Shown: positions 48,506-56,235 of the stretch, piece by piece
Numbering within the stretch: position 1 is the stretch's first letter
Layout of the letters: each line of letters begins with the position of its first letter
Source: an uncultured Clostridia bacterium
Lineage (GTDB): Bacteria > Bacillota > Clostridia > UBA1381
Reading direction: 5' to 3'
DNA length: 64,000 nucleotides
Assembly: GCA_947624485.1 (NCBI GenBank)
Contig: CANQKM010000004.1
Span: 186,001 to 250,000, forward strand
Made by a program: the position numbers and the translations under genes
The notes under the pieces: generated by a model
Told to the model about the DNA's origin: nothing
The model's input: only the letters and a program-made list of their open reading frames with translations
Databases searched by the model: none

Positions 48506-50182
48506 TTAATATACCTGTACCTCGCTTATACATATATCCTGCCAGTCGCCGTAATATGTGTCGAGAACGTGAATTTTTATGTACGCCGTGTCCACCGGTT
48601 GATCAAACCGTATATCCTGCATTATCCCGAACTGGTCGATGCCGAACTCCTGCGTTTTCTGACCGCCCTCGTATTCGATTGAAACCTTTGTGATGCGGCG
48701 GTTGCGCGTGTACGTTTCCTGCGACTTGAAATATCCGTTTGACATTCTCACGCCGGTAACGTGCTGTCTCGTGTCAGCCGTCAGAGTAAGCGTCGGAGTA
48801 AGACTGATGTTCCGGTCGGCTGACCACGCCGTTGCAGGATCGCCGTCTATCGCGTAAACGGGGAAATACTCCACTGCGCGGCCTGACGTCATATCTGTGC
48901 TGCGCGTTGACGACGCTTCAACGCCTGTAAATACCGGATCGGGTATAGGCGTGGGCGCCGGGGTGACGGTCGGTACGGGGGTGGGTTCGGGTTCAGGCTC
49001 CGACGCGCCGTTTATAACGATCAGCATTACGAATATTGCCACGGCGAGAACGACCGCTCCGACCGCGGCGGTTATGATAAGCGGAAGCTTTGAATTGCCG
49101 GTACTGCGCGCGGGCGGCTGCGGCGGCACATTGTATCCGCCCGTACCCATACCGCTTTGAGGCGGCACATTGTACCCGCCCTGTGTCGGCGGAGGATTCG
49201 GGAGCGGCTGACGGTCGCCGTAAAGGGCGTTGTACAGCGGCTCTATGCTTTGGAATCTGCTCGCCGCCGAAACCGCCATACCGCGCATAAGCGCGTCCTC
49301 CTTGACGGGATCTATCCGGATCCCGAGCGCGGACGGACGCTGAAGCGTGTCGCGCTGCATTCTTTCGAGCGCCTCCACCGGCTGCACTCCCGTAATCGCG
49401 CGGTACATCGTCGCGCAGAGCGCGTACACGTCAGTCCACGGGCCTTGCCTGCCGTGGCTCCTGTACTGCTCCTCGGGGGCGTAGCCGGGCTTAAGCTGTA
49501 TTGAAAGGCTTTTCTGCCCGTCCGCGCTGATGTCGCGCGCCGCGCCGAAGTCGAGCAGCTTGACCTTTGAATCCGTCGTTATCATAATATTGTCGGGGCT
49601 TATATCCCTGTGGATAATACCCTGCCTATGCACCTCGGAAAGCGACTTCATAAGCGGCTGCATCATCGCGAACACGCTTTCGGGCGACGTTCTGCCGCCG
49701 TTCCTTTTGAGGAAATCACGGAGCGTCTCACCCTCGACGTATTCCATAACAATGTACGCCGTGCCGTTTTCCATAAAGAAATCCTTTACCGACACGATAC
49801 CGGGCAGGTTGTCGAATTTCGCGAGAGCCTTCGCCTCGTTTATGAACTTGTCGCGTCCCTGCTCGAAAACGTCGCGTCCCGTACCGGAAAATATGGTTAT
49901 GGTATCGGTATTTGTAACGTCTCTCGACGCGAATCCGTTGGGGAAATACTCCTTTATCGCGAGCTTGATTTCGAGATTCAGCTCGTAGCCCACGTACGTA
50001 ATTCCGAAGCCGCCCTCACCGAGAGCCTTTCCGACAAGATATTTGCCGTTCAGAAGAGAGCCGGGCTTAAGGTGGTGCGGCGGAGAAACGTACTCGCTCC
50101 CGTTAAAGCCGCATTTCGGACATACCGCTGCTCCGCCCGTATCGCTCATGCACGACAGACATAAATTGTTTATATCCTTCAT
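48506..50182 (-). CDS. Hanks-type Ser/Thr kinase with outside discoidin-like domain
   Basis: A 558-aa receptor-like kinase. A zinc ribbon (C8, C11, C21, C24) precedes the kinase domain: GEGGFG at 55-60, K77 in AIKEYF, HRDISPDN at 181-188, DFG at 201-203, followed by an APEEQY-type activation region. After a Pro/Gly-rich linker a membrane segment lies at about 365-390, then a Pro/Thr-rich stem and a C-terminal domain (about 415-558) with VYAIDGDPATAWSA and a late IKIHVLDTYYGDWQD, which looks like an F5/8 type C (discoidin) domain, a carbohydrate- or lipid-binding fold. PASTA repeats, usual in Firmicutes kinases, are absent. Confidence 0.9.
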   Translation of the reverse strand: MKDINNLCLSCMSDTGGAAVCPKCGFNGSEYVSPPHHLKPGSLLNGKYLVGKALGEGGFGITYVGYELNLEIKLAIKEYFPNGFASRDVTNTDTITIFSGTGRDVFEQGRDKFINEAKALAKFDNLPGIVSVKDFFMENGTAYIVMEYVEGETLRDFLKRNGGRTSPESVFAMMQPLMKSLSEVHRQGIIHRDISPDNIMITTDSKVKLLDFGAARDISADGQKSLSIQLKPGYAPEEQYRSHGRQGPWTDVYALCATMYRAITGVQPVEALERMQRDTLQRPSALGIRIDPVKEDALMRGMAVSAASRFQSIEPLYNALYGDRQPLPNPPPTQGGYNVPPQSGMGTGGYNVPPQPPARSTGNSKLPLIITAAVGAVVLAVAIFVMLIVINGASEPEPEPTPVPTVTPAPTPIPDPVFTGVEASSTRSTDMTSGRAVEYFPVYAIDGDPATAWSADRNISLTPTLTLTADTRQHVTGVRMSNGYFKSQETYTRNRRITKVSIEYEGGQKTQEFGIDQFGIMQDIRFDQPVDTAYIKIHVLDTYYGDWQDICISEVQVY

Positions 50183-50211
50183 AATTTACTTCCCCTTTCA
50201 CGATTATTCCT

Positions 50212-50545
50212 TTATCCTTTATACATCGGATCGCTTGTGTAATCCGCTATAATATATCCGCTTCCCGACGGCTCGAGACGGTAAACCCGGTGGTCAACGG
50301 TGTTTTCCGTCGAGCCTTTTTCGGTGACGGTCATATTCTCCGTTACCCAAACGTAATACGAGCCGCCGTCCGTACGTGCGTTTATAACGTCCGCAGAATT
50401 CAAGACCTCGTAAACAGCGCTGTGCTTTTGCTTGCAGCTCGTCTGCTGTTCGTACGCCCGCCGTACCCGTCATCACAAGCACGAGTGCGGAAACCAATGC
50501 AGCATTTATCATAATGAGACATCCTATCAATATGTAATTTTTCAT
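50212..50545 (-). pseudogene. Small exported protein gene split by a +1 frame break
   Basis: One gene in two frames. The first part codes for a signal-anchor MKNYILIGCLIMINAALVSA and continues to DELQAK; the second part continues as HSAVYEVLNSADVINARTDG to the stop at 50212. Joining them at the AAAA run (50426-50429 on the plus strand, TTTT) by leaving out one base gives a smooth 110-residue protein, with the outside part YYVWVTENMTVTEKGSTENT. Either one base was gained in the homopolymer, or it is a sequencing or assembly error, or a programmed +1 shift. The second part alone has no ribosome site. It lies between the DUF4234-FHA and kinase genes. Confidence 0.75.
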
Positions 50546-50551
50546 AAATTA

Positions 50552-51373
50552 TTACCTTCTGTAAAAGCTTATCGCCTCACTGCCGAGGTAAAAGCCCATT
50601 CCCGGCTGCAGCGGCGTTCTCTGCCCCTGTACGAGCCTTGTGCCGTCCGTCAGGTACGTTCCGAAGCTTGAGCCTATATCGGTGAGCCACACGGTACTGC
50701 CGTCGTAATTTATCACGCAGTGCCGTCTGCTCAAATTGGGCGTGTTGCTGTCAAACCTGATGTTGCAGCTGTTGTCGCGTCCGATCACAATGCTTTCGCC
50801 GGCGTTTAAGGGGAAGTCGCTGCCGGCAAACTCACCCTTAAGGCAGCTTATGTATACCGTGCCTGCCGCGCCGTCCTGCGTCATAGCCATAGTGGCGGGA
50901 GCGCCGCCGTAATTGTTCTGTGTACCGGCGTAATTGTTCTGACTGCCCGTGAAATTGTTCTGACCGCCGCCGTACTGCTGATTATAGCCGTGACCTGTGT
51001 TGTACGCGTGCGCGAGCAGATTCATATTCTTTATAAGTATATACATTGCGACAAACGGTCCGACCACTATCCACATACCGAGAATATGCCATACGAGAAC
51101 GGTCGTTCCGTTTTCCTGTATGCTTACATTATACCGCCGCGCGTTGGCAGCCTGGCGGTTTCCTATTTTATAGTAGCAATACAAGCCGTAAATCCCGCAG
51201 GTCAGGAACGAAAACAAGAGAAAGAAGCCGAGACCGGGCGTTTCCTCGCCGTCGCCGTCACAGACGATGTTCATATCCCGGGCAAGAGTGTAATAAAAAT
51301 ACCATGAATAAAAACCGCAGGTGATAATGTCAAGCAGAATGAACACACCCAAGCTTCTCTTTTCCTCAACCAT
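50552..51373 (-). CDS. DUF4234-FHA membrane protein
   Basis: A 273-aa protein. The first half has DUF4234-like membrane segments: FILLDIITCGFYSWYFYYTL, FFLLFSFLTCGIYGLYCYYK and WHILGMWIVVGPFVAMYIL. An Asn/Gly/Gln-rich linker (repeats of QNNYAGTQ type) leads to the C-terminal FHA domain with IGRDNSCNIRF, LSRRHCVI and SSFGTYLT. It lacks catalytic motifs, so it likely recruits phosphorylated partners to the membrane. It follows the DUF2752 gene by a 1-nt overlap (51373) and is the second gene of the operon. Confidence 0.87.
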   Translation of the reverse strand: MVEEKRSLGVFILLDIITCGFYSWYFYYTLARDMNIVCDGDGEETPGLGFFLLFSFLTCGIYGLYCYYKIGNRQAANARRYNVSIQENGTTVLVWHILGMWIVVGPFVAMYILIKNMNLLAHAYNTGHGYNQQYGGGQNNFTGSQNNYAGTQNNYGGAPATMAMTQDGAAGTVYISCLKGEFAGSDFPLNAGESIVIGRDNSCNIRFDSNTPNLSRRHCVINYDGSTVWLTDIGSSFGTYLTDGTRLVQGQRTPLQPGMGFYLGSEAISFYRR

Positions 51374-51774
51374 CAGATGATCCCTCCCAAATACTTTATC
51401 AGCTTTATTATAATTCCGTCGGTTATGTCAGCGGTAACGATATTATCGGAGGGATCTATGAGACGTATCACATATACGCCGGCAAACAAAAAAGCGCATA
51501 CGCCCGTTATGATTTTGAAGCGGCGGTCTCCGATTTTGTTCCTGAACGCGTAAATAACGCAGTAAACCGGCGGAACAAGCACAAGCGGATGATAATAAAA
51601 CGCGTCCCTTACACGCAGAGACGCAAGCGCGGTAAGCGCTCTTGTCATACCGCAGCCGCCGCAGGAAATTCCCGTCACGAATTTGATGGGACAGCCTATG
51701 CCGGTAATGTGTGACACGGCGTACAGCGCAATCACAGCCGCCGCAAAAATAACGAGATCTATTCTTTTTTTCAT
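51373..51774 (-). CDS. DUF2752 family membrane protein
   Basis: A 133-aa protein, first gene of the signalling operon. It has the family motif CPIKFVTGISCGGCGMTRA (about 27-45) between membrane segments, then YHPLVLVPPVYCVIY. DUF2752 proteins are small membrane proteins of unknown role. The ATG at 51774 is used because AGGGG lies before it and because the promoter (51817-51845) overlaps any longer frame. The start just after the direct-repeat operator makes it the lead gene whose translation follows promoter control. Confidence 0.82.
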   Translation of the reverse strand: MKKRIDLVIFAAAVIALYAVSHITGIGCPIKFVTGISCGGCGMTRALTALASLRVRDAFYYHPLVLVPPVYCVIYAFRNKIGDRRFKIITGVCAFLFAGVYVIRLIDPSDNIVTADITDGIIIKLIKYLGGII

Positions 51775-51816
51775 TTTACCCCTCGCGGATAATTTGTACA
51801 TGACATATTCTTCTAT

Positions 51817-51845
51817 ATTATAACAAATATTTTTCATTTTGTCGA
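51817..51845 (-). promoter_or_regulatory. Sigma-A promoter of the kinase/FHA operon
   Basis: Minus strand TCGACA (51840-51845), 17 nt, TATAAT (51817-51822). The 17-nt spacer consists of one copy of an 18-bp repeat. Confidence 0.8.
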
Positions 51846-51870
51846 CTGTTTTACAAATATTTTTCATTTT
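51823..51870. repeat. Two 18-bp direct repeats 30 bp apart at the promoter
   Basis: ACAAATATTTTTCATTTT occurs at 51823-51840 and 51853-51870 without mismatch. The first fills the spacer of the promoter and the second lies upstream of the -35 box. The 30-bp period is close to three helical turns, so a regulator could bind both on one face of the DNA. Confidence 0.8.
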
Positions 51871-51912
51871 TGTTATAAATTACACGCCGTGCGGTAAACT
51901 TCACGCGCAAGC

Positions 51913-51941
51913 TTGATTTTGCCGCGGTTTTATGTTAATAT
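51913..51941 (+). promoter_or_regulatory. Promoter of the VanY-like gene
   Basis: TTGATT (51913-51918), 17 nt, TAATAT (51936-51941), 33 nt before the ATG at 51975. It diverges from the kinase operon promoter. Confidence 0.6.
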
Positions 51942-51974
51942 GTTAAAAATCAATGCTTTACAGGGGTTTTGACA

Positions 51975-52838
51975 ATGGACTATAACCAAATAAGAAACGC
52001 GAATAAAAGGAAAAAAGGAACGAATATAAAGCTGCTGTCCGTTATTGTAGCCGCGGCTGTGCTTGTGATACTCGCGGTGATAGCGCTCATTACGCTGCAT
52101 TATCTTAACAAGGACAATACGCCCGCACCCACGCCCGCACCGACAAATATTACGCGCGCAACGGCGCAGCCCGCGGCGGAGGAAACACCCGTTCCGACCT
52201 CAGCGCCCGCTCCGGAGCCGACGCCCGAACCCTTACCGCAAAGGCGCGGCACGTCGCAGCCCATTCCGGAGGACGTGCGTGAAATGATGGCGGGAGTTTC
52301 GATGCCCTCGGGAGCTTCGGTATCGTACGACGAGCTTGCGTACCTCACCATACCCCATTATGATTTCAGCTATAACGTAACCGAGGGACATATGGTTGTG
52401 AGCGCTTCGGTGGCTGAAGAGGTACTCGATATCTTCGCCGAGCTTTACGACATACAATACCCGATAGAGCGCATGGAGCTTGTCGACAATTACGGCGGCA
52501 GCGACTATGATTCCATCGAACACAACAACACCTCATCGTTCAATTACAGAGAGTCTACCGACGGTTCGGGCAGGCTTTCAAATCATGCGCTCGGTCTTGC
52601 TATAGACATAAATCCGCAGATAAATCCGTACGTGAGCGGCGACGGCACAGGCTCTCACGCAAACGCGAGGGAATACTGGTCGAGAGACACCGACACATGG
52701 TCGAGCAGTATCGCAAAAGCCGCGTACATAGGCCCCGACGCCGAGATTTACGACATATTCGTAAACGAACACGGCTGGACTTGGGGCGGCTCGTGGAGCA
52801 GCTACAGGGATTATCAGCATTTTGAAAAAAGCCGTTAA
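51975..52838 (+). CDS. VanY-like D-alanyl-D-alanine carboxypeptidase (M15)
   Basis: Trims peptidoglycan stem peptides outside the cell. The 287-aa protein from the ATG at 51975 has a membrane anchor at about 20-42 (LLSVIVAAAVLVILAVIALI), a Pro/Thr/Ala stem, and the M15 domain. SNHALGLAIDINP holds the first zinc histidine and aspartate, and WGGSWSSYRDYQHFE holds the last histidine. AGGGG lies 8 nt before the start; the frame opens 6 nt earlier with TTG. It sits alone on the plus strand between the signalling operon and the type VII locus. Key residues are intact. Confidence 0.9.
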   Translation: MDYNQIRNANKRKKGTNIKLLSVIVAAAVLVILAVIALITLHYLNKDNTPAPTPAPTNITRATAQPAAEETPVPTSAPAPEPTPEPLPQRRGTSQPIPEDVREMMAGVSMPSGASVSYDELAYLTIPHYDFSYNVTEGHMVVSASVAEEVLDIFAELYDIQYPIERMELVDNYGGSDYDSIEHNNTSSFNYRESTDGSGRLSNHALGLAIDINPQINPYVSGDGTGSHANAREYWSRDTDTWSSSIAKAAYIGPDAEIYDIFVNEHGWTWGGSWSSYRDYQHFEKSR

Positions 52839-53016
52839 GCATAGCCGCTCAAAATATTACGACAGCAGCTTGTCGGACAGAACACTGTCGTAAACCTTGT
52901 AAAACCGCTCCTGCTTTTTCACTCTGTCACTTTCTTTTTATGATTTTCTTTATATATATTGTATCATAAAAAGATATATTTGTCAAGTGGTTTTTACGTT
53001 AAGTTGAATATTAAGA

Positions 53017-53064
53017 CACAAAAAATACGCTCCGTTAAGCAACCGATTACGAAGCGTATATTGA
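53017..53064 (-). terminator. Intrinsic terminator after the 53067 gene
   Basis: Minus strand ATACGCTTCG pairs with CGGAGCGTAT (one mismatch) and is followed by TTTTTT. It closes the transcript from the type VII effector region. Confidence 0.75.
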
Positions 53065-53066
53065 TT

Positions 53067-53711
53067 TTATAACATACAGGATTGTTTGAAATCTGGATTA
53101 TATTTGCTTTTTAATTCCTTATTTGTAGTTATGGAATAGACTTTACGTACCGACTCCGTTACTGCCGTTCCCCTGTTCGCCGCAGCTGTAATGTCAATAT
53201 ACAGTCCGAACAGTACAGCTATTTCTGCTCCCTGCCTATCGTGGGCGTATATATCGTATTTGTCCAGATTATTGACTACCACAGCGTCCTTTTCCATAAG
53301 CGCAATTTGCGTGTCATTGCAATATATGGGATATTTTAATCCTTCCTTACCCAGTCCGACTGTGTACATTCGGTATGTGTTTGAATTTATTGTCATTTCA
53401 TGAAAGGAATACAGCCGCCAAAAAGGGACATCTGCCTGCTTTATACCAATCTGACCGCATTTATTGCCGTTAGCGTCGTCTATTTTATACGGGATAAGGT
53501 TTTTATTCTGTTTTGATTTGCCTATGCTTGAAGCGCGTTCTTCTGTATCATAAGACAATGTATACAACAGCTTGCCGTTCCGCGTAATATTACACGCTCC
53601 ACCAAAAGTAATATTGTTCGTTATTTCCGCCGACGCGTAAGGCTCTCCCTCTATAAAGGCTTCCAGTGCGGCGGAAAATCCCGAATATGTCTGCACTATT
53701 TCTCCATGCAT
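53067..53711 (-). CDS. Unknown protein at the end of the type VII locus
   Basis: A 214-aa protein with no signal peptide or clear membrane segment, although residues near 165-178 (IAVLFGLYIDITAA) are hydrophobic. It is rich in beta-type stretches (GEPYASAEITNNITFGG, KLLYTLSYDTEER, NTYRMYTVGLGKEG), loosely reminiscent of tubby or LURP-one-like barrels. Its place after the candidate effector and DUF4176 gene suggests an immunity, chaperone or co-secreted role. That is position-based inference only; I do not recognise the family. Confidence 0.7.
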   Translation of the reverse strand: MHGEIVQTYSGFSAALEAFIEGEPYASAEITNNITFGGACNITRNGKLLYTLSYDTEERASSIGKSKQNKNLIPYKIDDANGNKCGQIGIKQADVPFWRLYSFHEMTINSNTYRMYTVGLGKEGLKYPIYCNDTQIALMEKDAVVVNNLDKYDIYAHDRQGAEIAVLFGLYIDITAAANRGTAVTESVRKVYSITTNKELKSKYNPDFKQSCML

Positions 53712-53717
53712 GATATT

Positions 53718-54020
53718 TTACTCCTTGCTGACTATTTGTCCGTTCTTTACCTCAAGTTCTCCAAGCTGATCCAACACATTTGTTCGGAACTCCAGTTCAT
53801 CGGAATCCTGAAATCCGATAAAAAATACTCTTTCTATATCATCGCGGTTGAAGAAAAACATTTGCTTCGGATTTATTATTCCCTCGGGATAGTAACAAGC
53901 GGAGTAGTCATATATTGCATCCTCGCCGCTCCTTGTCTGTATTCTTCCGCAAATCATTATTTTCTTATTTCCGCCCTTTAATAACACCACCGAACCTATC
54001 GGCAACAAATTCTTATACAT
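53718..54020 (-). CDS. DUF4176 family protein
   Basis: A 100-aa protein starting MYKNLLPIGSVVLLKGGNKK, the opening typical of DUF4176, followed by IMICGRIQ and a YDYSACYYPEG segment. DUF4176 proteins occur next to type VII secretion genes in Firmicutes, where they are thought to be accessory or chaperone-like. It lies between the candidate effector and the unknown protein at 53067, with short gaps, so the three are likely one transcript. No secretion signal is present. Confidence 0.82.
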   Translation of the reverse strand: MYKNLLPIGSVVLLKGGNKKIMICGRIQTRSGEDAIYDYSACYYPEGIINPKQMFFFNRDDIERVFFIGFQDSDELEFRTNVLDQLGELEVKNGQIVSKE

Positions 54021-54046
54021 TATACATTCCTCCTCGTTTTATAAAA

Positions 54047-55330
54047 TTATTTTTCCCACGGCCACTTAAATCCGCTCCAGTCAATTTTAAGCTTTACATC
54101 AGCTCCCACTCCAAGTCCGGCACCTATACTGCCCTCAAAGCCTCCGGTTGTTACCTGCGCTCCGGCTTTTACTCCCGCGCCGCCAACCTTTCCTCCAAGT
54201 GACATATCAAACTTGATTCCCAAAAAGGTGAATCCTCCTGAAATTTCACCCTCTGCCGCGTATGCCTCAGCTCCGGCTTCCGCTTTTACGCCATATGAAA
54301 CAACTTGATTTCCATTAGAGTCTGTGGATACTATTTTGCCAACCGTTGCTTCTGCCGACGCTTCCGCAGAAAGCACCTTGCCACTTGCCGAAGCATGTTG
54401 GTTGAAATCATCCGTTCCATTTTGGAATTCCGCGCTGCCCGACGCCACACTGCCGGATACTTTAACCTTGCCGCTTATCCGAGGAGACAACTCGCCGTTT
54501 TCAAACAGTGTCGCATTTAGGCTTCCTTCTGCTGCCACATTTCCTACTTCACCCTCTATTTTTCCATGTCCAAATCCCCAGTTGCTTGAAATACTTCCTG
54601 TTGCCGCATGCACTTCTCCATTCCATTCGGCGTAAGCGTTTACATCTCCTTCTTTCCAATCAATGTTACTGCCAATCTTTCCCGTTTGTTTTGCCTGCAG
54701 AACATCCGCCTTACCCTTTAAATTAAAAAATTTGTTTCCTATTTCTCCTTCCACACTATACAGCGAACTTGTTGAACCTGCAGTAAGTAATGATGTCAAC
54801 GCACCTGTTCCTGTTATAAAGGCAAGCAAATCCCGCTTATCGCCATCAAGTTTATTATACCATCCTTTTATTATTCCCGCAAGTCCCTGATATTCCGGAT
54901 ATGTAATTGTTGCCCCATTCTTCGGTAATTTTTTTATAAAATCTCTAAGTCGTTCTCTGAAGCTTTCAAACCCGACCGGAATATGAAATCCGTTCGGGTT
55001 GTTGTTAAAAAAATCTCCGACGGCATCCATTATCCGATCAAACAATGTTCCGTTTTTTATGTCTTTAACAGCATTTTCTGTCGCAGCATAACACTCGTAT
55101 ATTTTCTCGGCTGCGGAGGACATGCTTTTGGAATTGGCTGAGCATACGTTTACATTTCCCGCAATTTTATTTATTTTCGTGCGCATTGAACCCGACGCGG
55201 CAATTTTGAAATTCAAGCCGGCTGCCACGCTTCGTATTTCGCCTTCATACCGCCGCAGTGTGCCTTGAATATTCTCGAGGCTGCTTTGCGCATTCTGCAG
55301 CGCGTCGGTTTTGATCTTGAAATCAGCCAT
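54047..55330 (-). CDS. Candidate type VII effector: WXG-like N-terminus, beta-rich C-terminus
   Basis: A 427-aa protein. Residues 1-100 are helical and start MADFKIKTDALQNAQSSLEN, like the WXG100/LXG-type targeting region of T7 substrates. The middle has FITGTGALTSLLTAG. The C-terminal 230 residues alternate Gly, Ser, Ala and acidic residues in repeated strands (EGEIGNKFFN, GEVGNVAAEGSL, GEISGGFTFLG), suggesting a glycine-rich barrel or pore-like fold. No known toxin motif is seen. The ATG at 55330 has GGAGTGA upstream. It is separated from the WXG100 genes by a terminator and a structured leader. Confidence 0.78.
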   Translation of the reverse strand: MADFKIKTDALQNAQSSLENIQGTLRRYEGEIRSVAAGLNFKIAASGSMRTKINKIAGNVNVCSANSKSMSSAAEKIYECYAATENAVKDIKNGTLFDRIMDAVGDFFNNNPNGFHIPVGFESFRERLRDFIKKLPKNGATITYPEYQGLAGIIKGWYNKLDGDKRDLLAFITGTGALTSLLTAGSTSSLYSVEGEIGNKFFNLKGKADVLQAKQTGKIGSNIDWKEGDVNAYAEWNGEVHAATGSISSNWGFGHGKIEGEVGNVAAEGSLNATLFENGELSPRISGKVKVSGSVASGSAEFQNGTDDFNQHASASGKVLSAEASAEATVGKIVSTDSNGNQVVSYGVKAEAGAEAYAAEGEISGGFTFLGIKFDMSLGGKVGGAGVKAGAQVTTGGFEGSIGAGLGVGADVKLKIDWSGFKWPWEK

Positions 55331-55354
55331 ATCATCACTCCTTTCCGATTTTAT

Positions 55355-55465
55355 AAGCATTCACTACATCATAGCTGCAAGGTGGCAGTGTCGACGCAGC
55401 GATATGATGCAATGCTTTCTCAGGCGTCAAAAGCTCTGCTTTTGGTAACACCGTGAGGTTATTAC
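55355..55465 (-). promoter_or_regulatory. Structured leader of the effector gene
   Basis: On the minus strand, two or three hairpins lie between the terminator (55493-55541) and the start: CAAAAGC/GCTTTTG at 55427-55443, and a longer imperfect one whose arms, AAGCATTGCATCAT...GCTGC and GCAGC...ATGATG...AATGCTT, run between 55355 and 55418. A weaker GTAA...TTAC pairing lies near 55445-55465. They would fold in the mRNA leader. Confidence 0.55.
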
Positions 55466-55492
55466 ACCATATTTTTATATCATCCCTTTTTC

Positions 55493-55541
55493 AAAATCCG
55501 CGGCGTCGGTGCGCAATTTACCGGCGCCGCGATTTTGATAA
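55493..55541 (-). terminator. Intrinsic terminator after the WXG100 genes
   Basis: Minus strand AAAATCGCGGCG pairs with CGCCGCGGATTTT over a GC-rich loop and is followed by GAAAAAG rather than a T run. It sits between the last WXG100 gene and the effector gene. Without a clear T tract it may be an mRNA processing hairpin instead. Confidence 0.55.
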
Positions 55542-55554
55542 TCACCAAAACGCA

Positions 55555-55869
55555 TCAGCTTATTACGCTTGTCTGTAAAGCTTCCGCCTCCGACTGTGCC
55601 GCACTTTCCGCGCTTGTATACTGCTGCGCCATTTCCTGAAGGTCCTGCACATGCTCCTGAATCATAGTGTTAAGCTTGCCTATATCCGATTCGAGCGCCT
55701 GCGCCTTGGATATGTATGCCGTCGCCGCGTCGCTCTGCCATGTCGAACCCAACGCGGTCATAATGTTTACCATTTCGCTTGTAAGCTGATTCACCGTACT
55801 GCCCGAAGAACTGAATTCCTGTGATGTGCTTATAAGCTGCTGCGGATCAACCTTTATAATTCCGTCCAT
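55555..55869 (-). CDS. WXG100 protein (T7SS), fifth of the set
   Basis: A 104-aa helical hairpin protein of the ESAT-6/WXG100 family, secreted by EssC. The turn has STWQSDAATAY (W44; WXG replaced by WQS). The C-terminal motif YTSAE fits the YxxxD/E export signal, followed by the tail QSEAEALQTSVIS. The last part is very like the protein at 56561 (QSEAQSLISEVIS), so the two look like duplicates. It should pair with a second WXG100 partner, probably 55889. Confidence 0.9.
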   Translation of the reverse strand: MDGIIKVDPQQLISTSQEFSSSGSTVNQLTSEMVNIMTALGSTWQSDAATAYISKAQALESDIGKLNTMIQEHVQDLQEMAQQYTSAESAAQSEAEALQTSVIS

Positions 55870-55888
55870 TTTCTCTTTCCTCCTCTGA

Positions 55889-56188
55889 TTAGTAGCTTCT
55901 CTGATTTGCCGTGCTTACATTCGCACTTTCCGCCTGCTCGTATTTCGCGGCGATAGTGCGAAGCGTCGCTACAAACTTTGTAATGTTTGCGTTAAAAAGA
56001 TCCATATTGGACTTGTCGCGCTTAAATGCCGCGTCAAACCCGTTTTTGGCTTCTCCCTCCCACATACTGCACAGGGACTGCTCTGTTGACTCCAGATTTC
56101 CTACTGCCGACTTAAACTGACCGTTCAGACCTTCGAGCTGATCCGCCGTCGATTTAAGCTGTGCCGCCGTTACCGTAATTGAACTCAT
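55889..56188 (-). CDS. WXG100 protein (T7SS), fourth of the set
   Basis: A 99-aa WXG100 protein with the turn SMWEGEAKNGF (W43, a true WxG). The export motif YEQAE sits near residue 82 and the tail ends TANQRSY, similar to the ending of the protein at 56236 (EIATRRSY). It is 19 nt from the next gene at 55555, its likely partner. Helical throughout, no cysteine-rich or toxin domain. Confidence 0.92.
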   Translation of the reverse strand: MSSITVTAAQLKSTADQLEGLNGQFKSAVGNLESTEQSLCSMWEGEAKNGFDAAFKRDKSNMDLFNANITKFVATLRTIAAKYEQAESANVSTANQRSY

Positions 56189-56235
56189 TACTGTTTTCCT
56201 CCTTTTATATTTTTTATATCAACGGATTTTACCCG

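Noticed and set aside
51775-51867. Longer N-terminus for the DUF2752 gene
   Set aside because: The promoter (51817-51845) lies inside this stretch, so most of it cannot be in the transcript.
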